In this document: piece by piece, positions 34,618-43,799 of the stretch
Position numbering within the stretch: position 1 is the stretch's first letter
How the letters are laid out: the number at the start of each line of letters is the position of its first letter
DNA from: Sphingobium sp. DEHP117
GTDB lineage: Bacteria > Pseudomonadota > Alphaproteobacteria > Sphingomonadales > Sphingomonadaceae
DNA: 64,000 nt
NCBI RefSeq assembly: GCF_030867385.1
Contig: NZ_JAPFBJ010000001.1
Coordinates: forward strand, 496,001 to 560,000
Direction of reading: 5' to 3'
The notes under the pieces: model-generated
Told to the model about the DNA's origin: nothing
Seen by the model: the letters and a program-made list of their open reading frames with translations, nothing else
The model's database searches: none
Program-made: the position numbers and the translations under genes

Positions 34618-35700
34618 TCAAAGTTTCCCGTCGGCAGCCATCTTCATGAAGCTCTCGTCGAACCTCAGCGTCACGCGCGCGGGGTCGCCGAGCGTCTTTG
34701 CTCCGGGAAAGGCCATGCCCACGGCGTCTGCCGAAGAAGCACCCTTGAACAACCCCTGGTTGAAGCTGAAATCGCGCACCAGTGTCATCGTCTTGATCAG
34801 CGCCGGGGAGGACGTCGCCGCGACCGCCGCCTTGGGATCGGTGTAAAGATAGGTTGTCGACAACTGGCTGTCGAAGCTTTCCGGCGTGGTCCCGGCGAGC
34901 TTCGCCATCGCCGCGCGCGCTTCCTTGCCTTGGGCATCTTGCCTTTGCATCAGGGCTACCGTTTCATACCATATGCCCGCCAATGCCTTGCCGAGATTGG
35001 GGTTGGCCTTCAGCGTCGCCGTATCAACGACCATGAGGTCGAGGATTTCACCCGGAATTTGCGAGGAGTTGAACACCTCCTTCGCGCCCGCCTGGCCCTT
35101 CATCACCGAGAGTTGCGGGTTCCAGGCCACCGCCGCGCGGGCATCGGGGCTACCGAAAGCGCCGACAATATCCGCGTCAGACGTGTTGATCGTCTTGATG
35201 TCGGTGGGTTTCAGGCCTGCCTTTTCGAGGCCGCGAGCGAGCAGATAGTGCGACACCGAAAGCTCGACCAGATAGACTTGACGGCCCTTGATATCGCCGA
35301 GCGTATTGGCGCCCTTGAGCAGAATCCCGTCATTGCCGTTCGAGTAATCGCCGACGATGATGGCGCTGGTGTCCTTGCCACCGGCGGCCGGGATGGTCAG
35401 CGCATCCATGTTGGTCACGGTTACGCCGTCAAACTTCCCGGCGGTGTACTGGTTGATGGATTCCACATAATCGTTCACCTGAACGACGTTGATCTTGATC
35501 CCGTATTTATCGGCCCATTTCTTTACGATCCCGGCCTGCTGGGCATAAGGCCACGGCATCCACCCGGCGTAAATCGTCCAGCCGATATTGAACTCCTTGC
35601 GGGCTTGGGCTTCGGGTTCCGGTGACTTGGAGCAGGATGCCAGCATGAGTGCCCCTGCCAGCGCTGCGATCTTTCCCGCCTTGCCAATCACCCTGATCAT
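34618..35700 (-). CDS. ABC transporter substrate-binding lipoprotein, urea-carboxylase region type
   Basis: This 360-residue protein has a lipoprotein signal with lipobox L-A-S-C (Cys23), so it is anchored to a membrane, and a NrtA/SsuA-type binding fold (I-G-W-T-I-Y-A-G-W-M-P-W-P-Y near residues 38-52). The start at 35700 follows AAGGGGA and begins the leftward operon. The large aromatic cluster W-T-x-Y-x-x-W-M-P-W could bind a planar cation such as guanidinium (inference). Related proteins are catalogued as the binding component next to urea carboxylase genes. No guanidine-I riboswitch pattern was found upstream; a 7-base dyad at 35760-35785 is the obvious control site. Confidence 0.87.
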   Translation of the reverse strand: MIRVIGKAGKIAALAGALMLASCSKSPEPEAQARKEFNIGWTIYAGWMPWPYAQQAGIVKKWADKYGIKINVVQVNDYVESINQYTAGKFDGVTVTNMDALTIPAAGGKDTSAIIVGDYSNGNDGILLKGANTLGDIKGRQVYLVELSVSHYLLARGLEKAGLKPTDIKTINTSDADIVGAFGSPDARAAVAWNPQLSVMKGQAGAKEVFNSSQIPGEILDLMVVDTATLKANPNLGKALAGIWYETVALMQRQDAQGKEARAAMAKLAGTTPESFDSQLSTTYLYTDPKAAVAATSSPALIKTMTLVRDFSFNQGLFKGASSADAVGMAFPGAKTLGDPARVTLRFDESFMKMAADGKL

Positions 35701-35759
35701 GATTCGGTCCCCTTTCGCAGTGCAGCATCACCTGACAGGCAACGCTTGTCCATAGAAAA

Positions 35760-35785
35760 TATTACGATTCCAGAAGGCCGTAATA
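35760..35785. promoter_or_regulatory. 7-base dyad upstream of the guanidine/urea operon, candidate operator
   Basis: TATTACG-N12-CGTAATA is a perfect dyad about 60 bases before the start of the binding-protein gene. Ribbon-helix-helix NikR-type regulators bind long-spaced dyads, and the operon encodes one. No similar dyad was seen elsewhere in the operon. Confidence 0.45.
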
Positions 35786-36091
35786 ATTTTTTTGCAGGAT
35801 GAGGCATTCGGCGTACGCGCAGCTCGCATGAAGCGGCCCATTTCCGCGTAGCCTCATCACATTCAACAAACCCCTGTATTACTGGATATATTCCATCGCT
35901 TGAAGAAAGAGCCGAATGATTCGCGAATCGATTCGCCGCTTGGAGGCCTGGCTCCGCCGGATGGAGGGTGTCTCAGTATTACTGCCGAAGGTTGCGACGT
36001 GAAAATTGGCCCGGATATCCGCCAATTTGTGCAGAGCAGTATGAAACACGTCGGCACTGAGCAACTGCAAAATTATTACGCTTGACGCGAT
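35786..36091. other. Intergenic stretch without a recognisable gene
   Basis: This lies between the divergent guanidine/urea operon and the second TonB receptor. A 61-codon frame at 35900-36085 (plus) and one at 35879-36070 (minus) exist, but neither has a ribosome-binding site or recognisable composition. The stretch is AT-richer than coding DNA near 35780-35900, consistent with promoters. Confidence 0.4.
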
Positions 36092-36117
36092 CGGTAATAT
36101 CCATACCGTATCGGTAT
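36082..36117 (+). promoter_or_regulatory. Promoter-like element overlapped by CGGTAT dyads
   Basis: TTGACG (36082-36087) and TACCGT (36104-36109) with a 16-base spacer could be -35 and -10 boxes. Overlapping them are CGGTAAT, ATACCG and CGGTAT (36092-36117); the last two form a perfect dyad with a 3-base centre. This looks like a regulated promoter about 310 bases upstream of the TonB receptor, implying a long leader; the 36118-36435 stretch shows no gene. Confidence 0.35.
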
Positions 36118-36435
36118 TGCTTGCGAAAACAGCAACAGAACGAGGACCGGCGTGGGCACAGCCTGCGCGTTACAGGGGGTCAACATTTTGGGCTTTGGCC
36201 TGAGACCAGTTCTATCCTTTGCAATGTCGCCGGTGGCGACGGCTGGGCTCTGGAATTGCTCACTCAGCCACGCGGTTCGCGGACGAGGGGTCGGCACAGC
36301 GGGCCGAAGCAGAACGAGACACAATGGCGATGCCGCTTCTTTGCGGACAAGCCGTCCAATCAAGGCGCGGGCATAGCCACAGCGCCCATGGGAGGGATGT
36401 CACTTTAAGGCTCAACGAAAGGGGTCGGAGTGACT

Positions 36436-38841
36436 ATGAAACTATTTCGCAACACGCTGCTGAGCGCGACCATATTGATGGGCGTTGGATCCACGCAGCT
36501 TTTCGCGCAGGAAGCGGCGCCAGCTGAAAGCGCCGATGCTGAAGACCCCAGCGTCATCGTGGTGACAGCCACTCGGCGCGCCACATCGATCCAGGATGTA
36601 CCGATCAATATCACGGCGGTGGGCCAGGAGCAGATTGCCCGGCAACGCATCGACGACGTGCGTGACATTGCCGACTTCACGCCCGGCATGACCATTTCGG
36701 ACACCGGGCCGGGTTCGACGGGAACGATCGTGTTGCGCGGCCTCAACGCGTCAGACGCGGATACGACCGGCAACTCCTATGACGACGCGCTCGGCGTCTA
36801 TCTGGGCGAGGTCCCGCTCTATTACGATTTCAAAATGCTCGATATTGCCCGCGTTGAAACGCTGCTCGGGCCGCAGGGCACGCTTTACGGCCTTGGTACA
36901 CTGGCGGGTGCTATCCGCAACATTCCGAACCGGCCGGGTCTGGACTCGTTCGGGGCCGAGGCCCATGGCCGTGCCTATGGCAAGGACCATGCCGGAAAGC
37001 TCGGCTATCAGCTCGATGGCGTCATCAACGTTCCAATAATCAGGGATCATGTGGCGTTTCGATCCGCGACCGGATATTTCTACGATCCCGGCTTCATTGA
37101 CTATCCGCTGCTACTCCAGACACCCGGCGTGTCGCTGCCGCAGCCCGATGGGCCCGACTTCATAACACCGGCAGGTTATGCCGCGAACCTGCGGAAAGAA
37201 GAGGACCTCAATTTCGAAAAGACCTTCACCAGCCGCAACCAGCTGCTCGTCCAGTTCAGCGAGGATCTGAAGTTCAACTTCACCTATGCCTATCAGCAGA
37301 CCAAGACCGACGGCGGCCAATACAACAGTCTCGGCGTGTTCGGCACGGGGAAATATGAGAGTGCGGGGCGCTTCATCGAACCAGTCAAGCGCCGCGCCCA
37401 TCTTGGCAGCGTTGAAATCAATGCCAATCTGGCCGACATTGCCGATCTCGTCGCGACGACTGCGTACACGGATGTCAAGAACAAGACACAGTTCGACAAT
37501 ACCGATCTGTTGCTTGATCTCGACTATGACTATGAGGCGTTTCCGGCCTTTTCAAGCTGGAACGAGAATGAGAACACGCGCAAGCAATTCAATCAGGAGG
37601 TGCGGTTCGTGTCGCGCCACGGCGGGCCGTTCAGCTGGGTGATCGGCGGCTTCTACAACCAGCAAAAGCGCCAGCAGGATTATGTCGAACATGTGCCCAA
37701 TCACCCGTGGGTGGCGTTCGGCACGCAACCCAACCCGGACGAGGTTGAATATGCCTCATTCGTCAAATCGAAGATAGTTGAGAAGGCGGTATTCGGCGAA
37801 GGCACGTTCAAGGTCACACCCAAATGGCAGGTCACCGCAGGTGCGCGCTATTTCGGATATACGTCGAACGTGGCGGGGATTTCGGTGCTGCCTCTGCTGG
37901 GGGATCCCGTGAGTCCCTATGATGTCACAGCCGCTGGCGGCAAATCGAAGAAAAGCGGCTGGGTGTGGAAGCTCAACAGCTCCTATAACTTCACGCCGGA
38001 CGTGATGGTCTATGGCACCTATAGCAAAGGCTATCGTATCGGTGGACCAAACACTGTGGCGCCTTGTATCTTGCCGCTTGACCCCACCCAACAGAATGTG
38101 TGCGGTCTGCCTGATGAAATCCAATATGGTCCGGACAATACCAAGAATGCCGAACTTGGAATCCGTACCCAATTGTTCGACCGCAAGCTGACATTCAACT
38201 TCAACGTCTTCCACATCAAGTGGAACGGCATTCAAGTGGATTCAGCTACCGTCAACGGCATAGTCGGGATTACCGTGAACGGAGGCAAGGCCAAGTCCGA
38301 GGGCTTTGAGGCATCATTCCAGGCACGGCCTATCCCAAGGCTGTCGATCCAAGGAACCTATTCCTACGTCAATGCCAAGCTGACCGAGGACGTGACCGGA
38401 ATCATTGCAGTCAACAGCCCGGCCGCGACCTATCCGAGCACTCCGATCCAGCTCGATGCGCTTTCGGGTGATCGGCTGCCGGGTTCGGCCAAGAACAGCG
38501 GCAGCCTTGGCGTTACGTACACAATGCCGTTCAAGGACGGTGACATCGTTGCCGACTGGACGGCCACCTATCGCGGTAATGTCGTCACCCGTCTGGGCTG
38601 GGATCGCGCCTATGGCGACAAGTTGCCCAGCTATGTGCTTCACCGCGCCTCGTTGATGTACGAGACAAAGCGCTACAGCATCGGCCTTTTCGCCAATAAT
38701 ATCTTCGACAATTTTGCAGTGAATTCGGTCAACCAGGACCGATCGCGCATAGGAACCAATGATGGCGTGCGGCTGCGCTACTACAAGCATTCGGTTATCA
38801 ACCCGCGCACCTTTGGTATCGAGGCGCGGTTCAAATACTGA
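36436..38841 (+). CDS. TonB-dependent outer-membrane receptor (second)
   Basis: This 801-residue protein has a signal peptide ending at L-F-A-Q-E, a TonB-box-like S-V-I-V-V-T-A-T-R-R, a plug (L-L-G-P-Q-G-T-L-Y-G) and a barrel ending in F-K-Y. The ATG at 36436 follows GGAG with 5-base spacing; a GTG at 36430 is the only alternative. It precedes an MBL-fold hydrolase and a periplasmic aldehyde oxidoreductase, so it may import the precursor those enzymes act on (inference). It is about as distant from the first receptor in this window as such family members usually are, so they likely differ in ligand. Confidence 0.9.
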   Translation: MKLFRNTLLSATILMGVGSTQLFAQEAAPAESADAEDPSVIVVTATRRATSIQDVPINITAVGQEQIARQRIDDVRDIADFTPGMTISDTGPGSTGTIVLRGLNASDADTTGNSYDDALGVYLGEVPLYYDFKMLDIARVETLLGPQGTLYGLGTLAGAIRNIPNRPGLDSFGAEAHGRAYGKDHAGKLGYQLDGVINVPIIRDHVAFRSATGYFYDPGFIDYPLLLQTPGVSLPQPDGPDFITPAGYAANLRKEEDLNFEKTFTSRNQLLVQFSEDLKFNFTYAYQQTKTDGGQYNSLGVFGTGKYESAGRFIEPVKRRAHLGSVEINANLADIADLVATTAYTDVKNKTQFDNTDLLLDLDYDYEAFPAFSSWNENENTRKQFNQEVRFVSRHGGPFSWVIGGFYNQQKRQQDYVEHVPNHPWVAFGTQPNPDEVEYASFVKSKIVEKAVFGEGTFKVTPKWQVTAGARYFGYTSNVAGISVLPLLGDPVSPYDVTAAGGKSKKSGWVWKLNSSYNFTPDVMVYGTYSKGYRIGGPNTVAPCILPLDPTQQNVCGLPDEIQYGPDNTKNAELGIRTQLFDRKLTFNFNVFHIKWNGIQVDSATVNGIVGITVNGGKAKSEGFEASFQARPIPRLSIQGTYSYVNAKLTEDVTGIIAVNSPAATYPSTPIQLDALSGDRLPGSAKNSGSLGVTYTMPFKDGDIVADWTATYRGNVVTRLGWDRAYGDKLPSYVLHRASLMYETKRYSIGLFANNIFDNFAVNSVNQDRSRIGTNDGVRLRYYKHSVINPRTFGIEARFKY

Positions 38842-38851
38842 TCTGAACTAT

Positions 38852-38879
38852 GAAGCGCCGTCCTGCGGGATGGCGCTTC
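38852..38879 (+). terminator. Hairpin after the second TonB receptor
   Basis: GAAGCGCC and GGCGCTTC form a perfect 8-base stem with a 12-base loop 10 bases after the stop. No T-run follows, so it may stabilise the message end rather than terminate alone. Confidence 0.4.
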
Positions 38880-38935
38880 GCACATCCGAAGCCGGCATTG
38901 CATAGTCTGGTTCATACACATGTGGGGAGAGTGGA

Positions 38936-39883
38936 ATGGCGACAAACCGGTCCTTCACCGGGCGGATAGCGCTTTTGAGTGCGGCTCTGCTATGGTCTTC
39001 GGGCATGGCTGAGGGTGTTGCCGTTGCCGCAGACGCCGGGAGTGGCGCCCCCTTGCCGCGCCTGTTCGCTGAAAAATGGATCGACGGGACCCAGCCCTCC
39101 GAACCCTCTACGCAGGTCCAGGCGCTCGATGCGGATACCTTCGTCATCCGCCAGTCGGTCAAGAGCAATTTCGAGGCACCGTTCCTCTACCTGTTCTTCG
39201 GGCGTGACAAGGCACTGCTGATCGATACCGGCGCGGAAGGGGGGCAGATCAGGCCCGCAATCGATGCTGTCATCTCCAATTGGGTGAAGGCGCGCGGGCG
39301 CAAAGACATCCCGCTTGTCGTCGCGCATAGCCACAGCCATGGCGATCATGTCGCAGCGGACGGCGCGTTTCGCGAGCGGGCCAACACGACCGTTGTCGGC
39401 CTCAAGCCGCAGGATGTCGCCGCGTTCTTCGGCATCGCACATTGGCCCGATCAGATCGTCCGGTTCGATCTCGGCAAGCGCCCGCTCAGCATAATCCCCA
39501 CGCCGGGGCACCAGAAGGCGGCCATCATGGTCTATGATCCGCGCCTCAAGATCCTGCTCTCCGGAGACACGCTGTATCCGGGCCGCCTTTACGTGCCGGT
39601 AAACTTCATGGCGGAGGAGCGTGCGAGCATTGATCGGCTCGCCGCTTTTGCCGCCCGCCATCCCATCCGTGCGGTGCTCGGCGCGCATATCGAAATGACG
39701 CAGACGCCGGGGCGTGACTATGGGCACGAGGCCCCGACCCACCCGAATGAGCATCCGCTCGAATTGCCCGTGGAGAGCATCGCCGAGCTGCGCGCGGGTT
39801 TGAAGGCGCCGCTGGACGTTCCCGATCGGCCCCAGATCCACGATCGCTTCATCATCTTCCCGGTGGCAGCCAGAACAGAGTAG
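38936..39883 (+). CDS. Secreted MBL-fold metallo-hydrolase
   Basis: This 315-residue protein has an N-terminal signal sequence (L-L-S-A-A-L-L-W-S-S-G-M ending near V-A-A-D-A) and the metal-binding motif H-x-H-x-D-H at 133-138. T-P-G-H-Q gives the next His, and S-G-D-T-L the bridging Asp. MBL proteins of this kind hydrolyse esters, lactones or thioesters, or degrade quorum lactones; it lacks evidence for beta-lactamase use. It lies between the second TonB receptor and paoA, in the same direction, with short gaps, so it may process an imported ester or lactone in the periplasm. Confidence 0.83.
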   Translation: MATNRSFTGRIALLSAALLWSSGMAEGVAVAADAGSGAPLPRLFAEKWIDGTQPSEPSTQVQALDADTFVIRQSVKSNFEAPFLYLFFGRDKALLIDTGAEGGQIRPAIDAVISNWVKARGRKDIPLVVAHSHSHGDHVAADGAFRERANTTVVGLKPQDVAAFFGIAHWPDQIVRFDLGKRPLSIIPTPGHQKAAIMVYDPRLKILLSGDTLYPGRLYVPVNFMAEERASIDRLAAFAARHPIRAVLGAHIEMTQTPGRDYGHEAPTHPNEHPLELPVESIAELRAGLKAPLDVPDRPQIHDRFIIFPVAARTE

Positions 39884-39981
39884 CGCGCATGCATTTTTTT
39901 CGCGACAAGGATATAACGATCTGGTTTGTGAGTTTTCCACACCATGCCATACGCAGTGGCTCTCCCGGGGAAGGGGCCTGA

Positions 39982-40623
39982 ATGATGGATAGCGACAAGG
40001 AACTGGCGATATCGCGCCGAGGCATCCTCGCCGGAACCGCGATTTCTGCGGCGGCAGCGGCGACTTCGACCTTACCCAATTCGGCTGCTGCGGCTCGAGC
40101 TGGAGCAAATTCCGCAATGCCAATAATGCTGAAGGTAAATGGCCAGAGCCGGCCCCTGTCGCTCGACACGCGCACGACACTGCTCGATGCCCTGCGCGAA
40201 CATCTTCACCTTACCGGTACCAAAAAAGGCTGCGACCATGGCCAGTGCGGGGCTTGCACGGTGCTGGTCAACGGCAGGAGGATCAATAGCTGCCTCAGCC
40301 TCGCGATCATGCACGACGGAGACGAGATTACCACGATCGAGGGGCTTGGCACGCCCGACAAGCTCCACCCGATGCAGGCGGCCTTCGTGAAGCATGATGG
40401 CTATCAGTGCGGTTATTGCACGCCGGGTCAGATCTGCTCCGCAGTAGCGGTGCTGGAAGAGATTGCGCGCGGCGTACCCAGCCATGTGCAGGAAGATCTC
40501 ACAGCCGCCCCCCGCGCAACCAATCTGGAAATGCGCGAGCGGATGAGTGGCAACATCTGCCGCTGCGGAGCCTATTCCAACATAGCCGAGGCCATGGCCG
40601 AGGTGGCGGGAGTTGCGGGGTGA
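39982..40623 (+). CDS. paoA: Periplasmic aldehyde oxidoreductase, 2Fe-2S subunit PaoA-like
   Basis: This 213-residue protein has a Tat-type signal (S-R-R-G-I-L-A-G, residues 11-18, followed by an Ala-rich helix), a plant-type 2Fe-2S domain ([10 protein letters not shown] then S-C-L-S-L) and a second 2Fe-2S domain (C-G-Y-C then N-I-C-R-C-G). That Tat signal distinguishes PaoA (YagT) of E. coli from cytosolic xanthine dehydrogenase small subunits and would export the folded trimer. The next gene starts with a GTG overlapping its stop. PaoABC oxidises aromatic aldehydes to acids in the periplasm, which suits this aromatic-rich region. Confidence 0.9.
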   Translation: MMDSDKELAISRRGILAGTAISAAAAATSTLPNSAAAARAGANSAMPIMLKVNGQSRPLSLDTRTTLLDALREHLHLTGTKKGCDHGQCGACTVLVNGRRINSCLSLAIMHDGDEITTIEGLGTPDKLHPMQAAFVKHDGYQCGYCTPGQICSAVAVLEEIARGVPSHVQEDLTAAPRATNLEMRERMSGNICRCGAYSNIAEAMAEVAGVAG

Positions 40624-41570
40624 AGGCATTTACCTATGAACGCGCCAAGGACCCCCTCGCGGCAGCGCGCGCTGTGGCTGGCCGCCCCGGCGCAAAGTTC
40701 ATCGCCGGGGGCACCAATCTTCTCGATCTGATGAAGATCGAGGTAGAGGTGCCTACTCATCTCGTCGATGTGCAGGATCTCCCGTTCGACAAGATAGAGC
40801 AGACCCCGCAGGGCGGCGTCAGGATCGGTGCGCTCGTAACCAATACTGATCTTGCGGCAGACCCACGGATACGCCGTGACTATGCCGTGCTGAGCCGCGC
40901 CATTGTGGCCGGCGCCTCGGGTCAGTTGCGCAACAAGGCATCAACTGCAGGCAACCTCCTCCAGCGCACGCGCTGCCCCTATTTTTACGATACCAACATG
41001 GCTTGCAACAAACGCAAGCCGGGGTCCGGGTGCGCCGCGATCGGTGGTTTTTCCCGGCAGCTCGGCGTTATCGGCGTGAGCAAGTCATGTATTGCCACCT
41101 TCCCGGGAGACATGCCGGTCGCACTCCGCTTGTTGGACGCTTTGGTGGAAACAGTCGACCCACAAGGCAAAACCCGCGCAATCCCGATTGCGGATTTCCA
41201 TCGCTTGTGGGGCGATCATCCCGAAATGGAAACCGTGCTCGCCCCCGGCGAACTGATCACGGCGGTCACGCTGCCGGCTCCGATTGGCGGCAAGCATTAT
41301 TACGAGAAGGTGCGGGATCGGGCGTCTTATGCCTTCGCGCTGGTCTCTGTCGCGGCCGTAATCCAGCCCGACGGCTCCGGTCGCGTCGCGTTCGGCGGTG
41401 TCGCGCCCAAGCCGTGGCGGGTGGAAGCCGCCGAGGCGCTGTTGCCACAGGGGGCGGCGGCTGTCACCGCAAAGGCCTTCGCAGGCGCCACGCCGAGCAA
41501 GGACAATGCGTTCAAACTCCCGCTCGCGACACGCGCGCTGGCTTCCGTCATCGCGCAATCCAAGGCATGA
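40620..41570 (+). CDS. paoB: Periplasmic aldehyde oxidoreductase, FAD/4Fe-4S subunit PaoB-like
   Basis: This 316-residue FAD-binding subunit (F-I-A-G-G-T-N-L near residue 25 for FAD pyrophosphate) includes the insert R-T-R-C-P-Y-F-Y and [11 protein letters not shown], whose cysteines hold the extra 4Fe-4S cluster found in PaoB. Length matches PaoB (318). The start is GTG at 40620, overlapping the paoA stop; the frame extends upstream to 40407 but that part lies in paoA. The family C-terminal CO_deh_flav_C domain is present (about 210-310). Confidence 0.9.
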   Translation: MKAFTYERAKDPLAAARAVAGRPGAKFIAGGTNLLDLMKIEVEVPTHLVDVQDLPFDKIEQTPQGGVRIGALVTNTDLAADPRIRRDYAVLSRAIVAGASGQLRNKASTAGNLLQRTRCPYFYDTNMACNKRKPGSGCAAIGGFSRQLGVIGVSKSCIATFPGDMPVALRLLDALVETVDPQGKTRAIPIADFHRLWGDHPEMETVLAPGELITAVTLPAPIGGKHYYEKVRDRASYAFALVSVAAVIQPDGSGRVAFGGVAPKPWRVEAAEALLPQGAAAVTAKAFAGATPSKDNAFKLPLATRALASVIAQSKA

Positions 41571-41574
41571 ACCC

Positions 41575-43779
41575 ATGAAGTTCGATACCCCAGCCCAGAC
41601 CAATCCCATCGACAAAATGGTCGTTGTCGGCCGCGCAGTCGATCGGATCGATGGTCCGCTCAAGACCACGGGCACCGCGACATACGCCTATGAACATCGC
41701 GAGGCTGTAAACCCCGCTTATGGCTGGGTCATCGGATCGGCCATCGCGAAAGGCAGCTTTCGCTGGCTCAATCTGAATGAGGTCAGGGCCGCGCCCGGTG
41801 TGATAGCGGTTGTCACCGCACAGGAAGCAGGCCCTCTGGGTAAGGGCGACTTCAACACAGCCAAGCTCCTCGGCGGCCCGGATGTTGATCATTATCATCA
41901 GGCGATCGGCGTTGTCGTTGCCGAAACTCTGGAGCAGGCCAGGGCCGCAGCGGCGCTGGCACGCGTGGAATATGCGCGCGCAGAGGGGCAGTTCGATCTG
42001 GTAAAGGCATTGGACACCGCTGCTGTCGTGGGGGACAACGGCAAGCCCGCGAGCCCGGAGATCGTCGGTACCTTTGATGCAGCCTTCGCTGCCGCGCCGG
42101 TCAAGCTCGATGCCGAATACACGACACCGGATCACAGCCACGCAATGATGGAGCCGTTCGCCTCCATTGCAGTGTGGAATGGCGACGAGCTGACGGTGTG
42201 GACATCGCACCAGTTGATTGACTGGGGGCGCAGTGACCTGGCCAAGATGCTTAACATTCCGAAGGACAAGGTCCGGTTCCTGTCGCCCTATATCGGCGGT
42301 GGATTCGGAGGGAAATTGTGGGTTCGCGCCGATGCGGTACTCGCGGCGCTCGGCGCGAAGGCAGCGGGGCGCGCAGTCAAGGTGGCGCTGCCACGGCCGT
42401 TCATGATGAACAACTCCACGCATCGGCCTGCAACGCGCCAGCGCATCCGGATCGGTGCACGGCAGGACGGCACGATAACCGCGATCGGCCATGAAAGCGG
42501 ATCCGGCGATTTGCCGGGCGGGAGCCCGGAGACGGCAACGGGCCAGACCAAGCTGCTCTATGCCGGTGCCAACAGGCTGACCGCGCTGAGGCTCGCAGTG
42601 CTGGACCTGCCCGAAGGCAATGCGATGCGCGCTCCCGGCGAGGCTCCCGGGATGATGGCGCTGGAAATCGCGATGGACGAGATGGCGGAAAAGCTGGGGA
42701 TGGACCCGGTGGCGTTCCGCATCAAAAACGATACGCAGGTCGACCCGGCGAGGCCGGAGCGCCGCTTCTCTCAGCGGCAGCTTGTCCGCTGTTTGACGGA
42801 GGGCGCCGAGCGCTTTGTCTGGTCGCGCCGCAATCCGAAACCGGGGCAGACGCGCGATGGTCGCTGGCTGACCGGCTTAGGCGTGGCCGCCGCGTTTCGC
42901 AATCATATGAGCGGGACCAGCGCCGCGCGGGTGCATCTTGATGCCGATGGCAAGGTGGCTGTCGAAACGGACATGACCGATATCGGCACTGGCAGCTATA
43001 CGATCATCGCACAGACGGCTGCGGAGATGATGGGCGTGCCTCTCGACGCTGTCACCGTCAAACTTGGCAGCTCGGAATTTCCGGTATCCGTAGGATCGGG
43101 CGGGCAGTGGGGCGCGGCCAACTCGACCGCGGGTGTTTATGCAGCCTGCGTCAGGCTGCGCGAGGCCATCGCGCAAAAGCTGGGCTTCGACCCGGCCAGC
43201 GCGCTCTTCGAGGGAGGTTTCGTTCGCAGTGGCAATCGTTCGGCCCGGCTGGGCGAGGCGGCGGCGCAAGGTCGGCTGACCGGCGAGGACAAGATCGAAT
43301 ATGGAACGCTGGGCAAGACATGGCAGCTGTCCACATTTGGCGCGCATTTCGTTGAGGTCGGCGTCGACGCCTACACAGGCGTCACGCGCCTCCGCCGGAT
43401 GCTGGCGGTGTGTGCTGCCGGGCGGATCATCAACCCCAAGTCGGCGCGGAGCCAGGTGATCGGCGCGATGACCATGGGCGTGGGTAGCGCTCTGATGGAA
43501 GAGCTGGTGGTCGACAAGCGGTTCGGCTTCTTCGTCAACCACGATCTCGCCTCTTATGAGGTGCCGGTCCATGCCGATATCCCACATCAGGACGTGATTT
43601 TCCTCGATGAGGCAGACGACAAGGCGAATCCGATGAAGGCGAAGGGTGTCGGCGAGCTGGGCTTGTGCGGCGTTGGTGCGGCGGTTGCGAACGCGATCTA
43701 CAACGCCACCGGCGTGCGCATCCGCGATTATCCCCTGACGCTCGACAAATATCTGGACAAGCTGCCGCCGCTGGTCTGA
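41575..43779 (+). CDS. paoC: Periplasmic aldehyde oxidoreductase, molybdenum subunit PaoC-like
   Basis: This 734-residue molybdopterin subunit matches PaoC (732). The family base glutamate is E694 in K-G-V-G-E-L-G-L, equivalent to E692 of E. coli PaoC. Y-I-G-G-G-F-G-G-K and S-G-G-Q-W-G-A-A-N-S bind the cofactor. The ATG at 41575 is chosen over an in-frame start at 41398 inside paoB. It needs MCD cofactor, sulfuration and chaperoning; the XdhC-like and MocA-like genes at 17.7-19.1 kb supply these. No dedicated chaperone is next to this operon, unlike E. coli paoD. Confidence 0.9.
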   Translation: MKFDTPAQTNPIDKMVVVGRAVDRIDGPLKTTGTATYAYEHREAVNPAYGWVIGSAIAKGSFRWLNLNEVRAAPGVIAVVTAQEAGPLGKGDFNTAKLLGGPDVDHYHQAIGVVVAETLEQARAAAALARVEYARAEGQFDLVKALDTAAVVGDNGKPASPEIVGTFDAAFAAAPVKLDAEYTTPDHSHAMMEPFASIAVWNGDELTVWTSHQLIDWGRSDLAKMLNIPKDKVRFLSPYIGGGFGGKLWVRADAVLAALGAKAAGRAVKVALPRPFMMNNSTHRPATRQRIRIGARQDGTITAIGHESGSGDLPGGSPETATGQTKLLYAGANRLTALRLAVLDLPEGNAMRAPGEAPGMMALEIAMDEMAEKLGMDPVAFRIKNDTQVDPARPERRFSQRQLVRCLTEGAERFVWSRRNPKPGQTRDGRWLTGLGVAAAFRNHMSGTSAARVHLDADGKVAVETDMTDIGTGSYTIIAQTAAEMMGVPLDAVTVKLGSSEFPVSVGSGGQWGAANSTAGVYAACVRLREAIAQKLGFDPASALFEGGFVRSGNRSARLGEAAAQGRLTGEDKIEYGTLGKTWQLSTFGAHFVEVGVDAYTGVTRLRRMLAVCAAGRIINPKSARSQVIGAMTMGVGSALMEELVVDKRFGFFVNHDLASYEVPVHADIPHQDVIFLDEADDKANPMKAKGVGELGLCGVGAAVANAIYNATGVRIRDYPLTLDKYLDKLPPLV

Positions 43780-43799
43780 GCGGTGGCGGAGGGGAGGCC

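Noticed and set aside
35701-35900. Guanidine-I riboswitch upstream of the guanidine/urea operon
   Set aside because: I looked on the minus strand for its conserved blocks and did not find them; only a dyad is present. A covariance search would decide.
35879-36085. Two opposed 60-codon frames between the guanidine/urea operon and TonB receptor
   Set aside because: No ribosome-binding site, no recognisable composition and mutual overlap.
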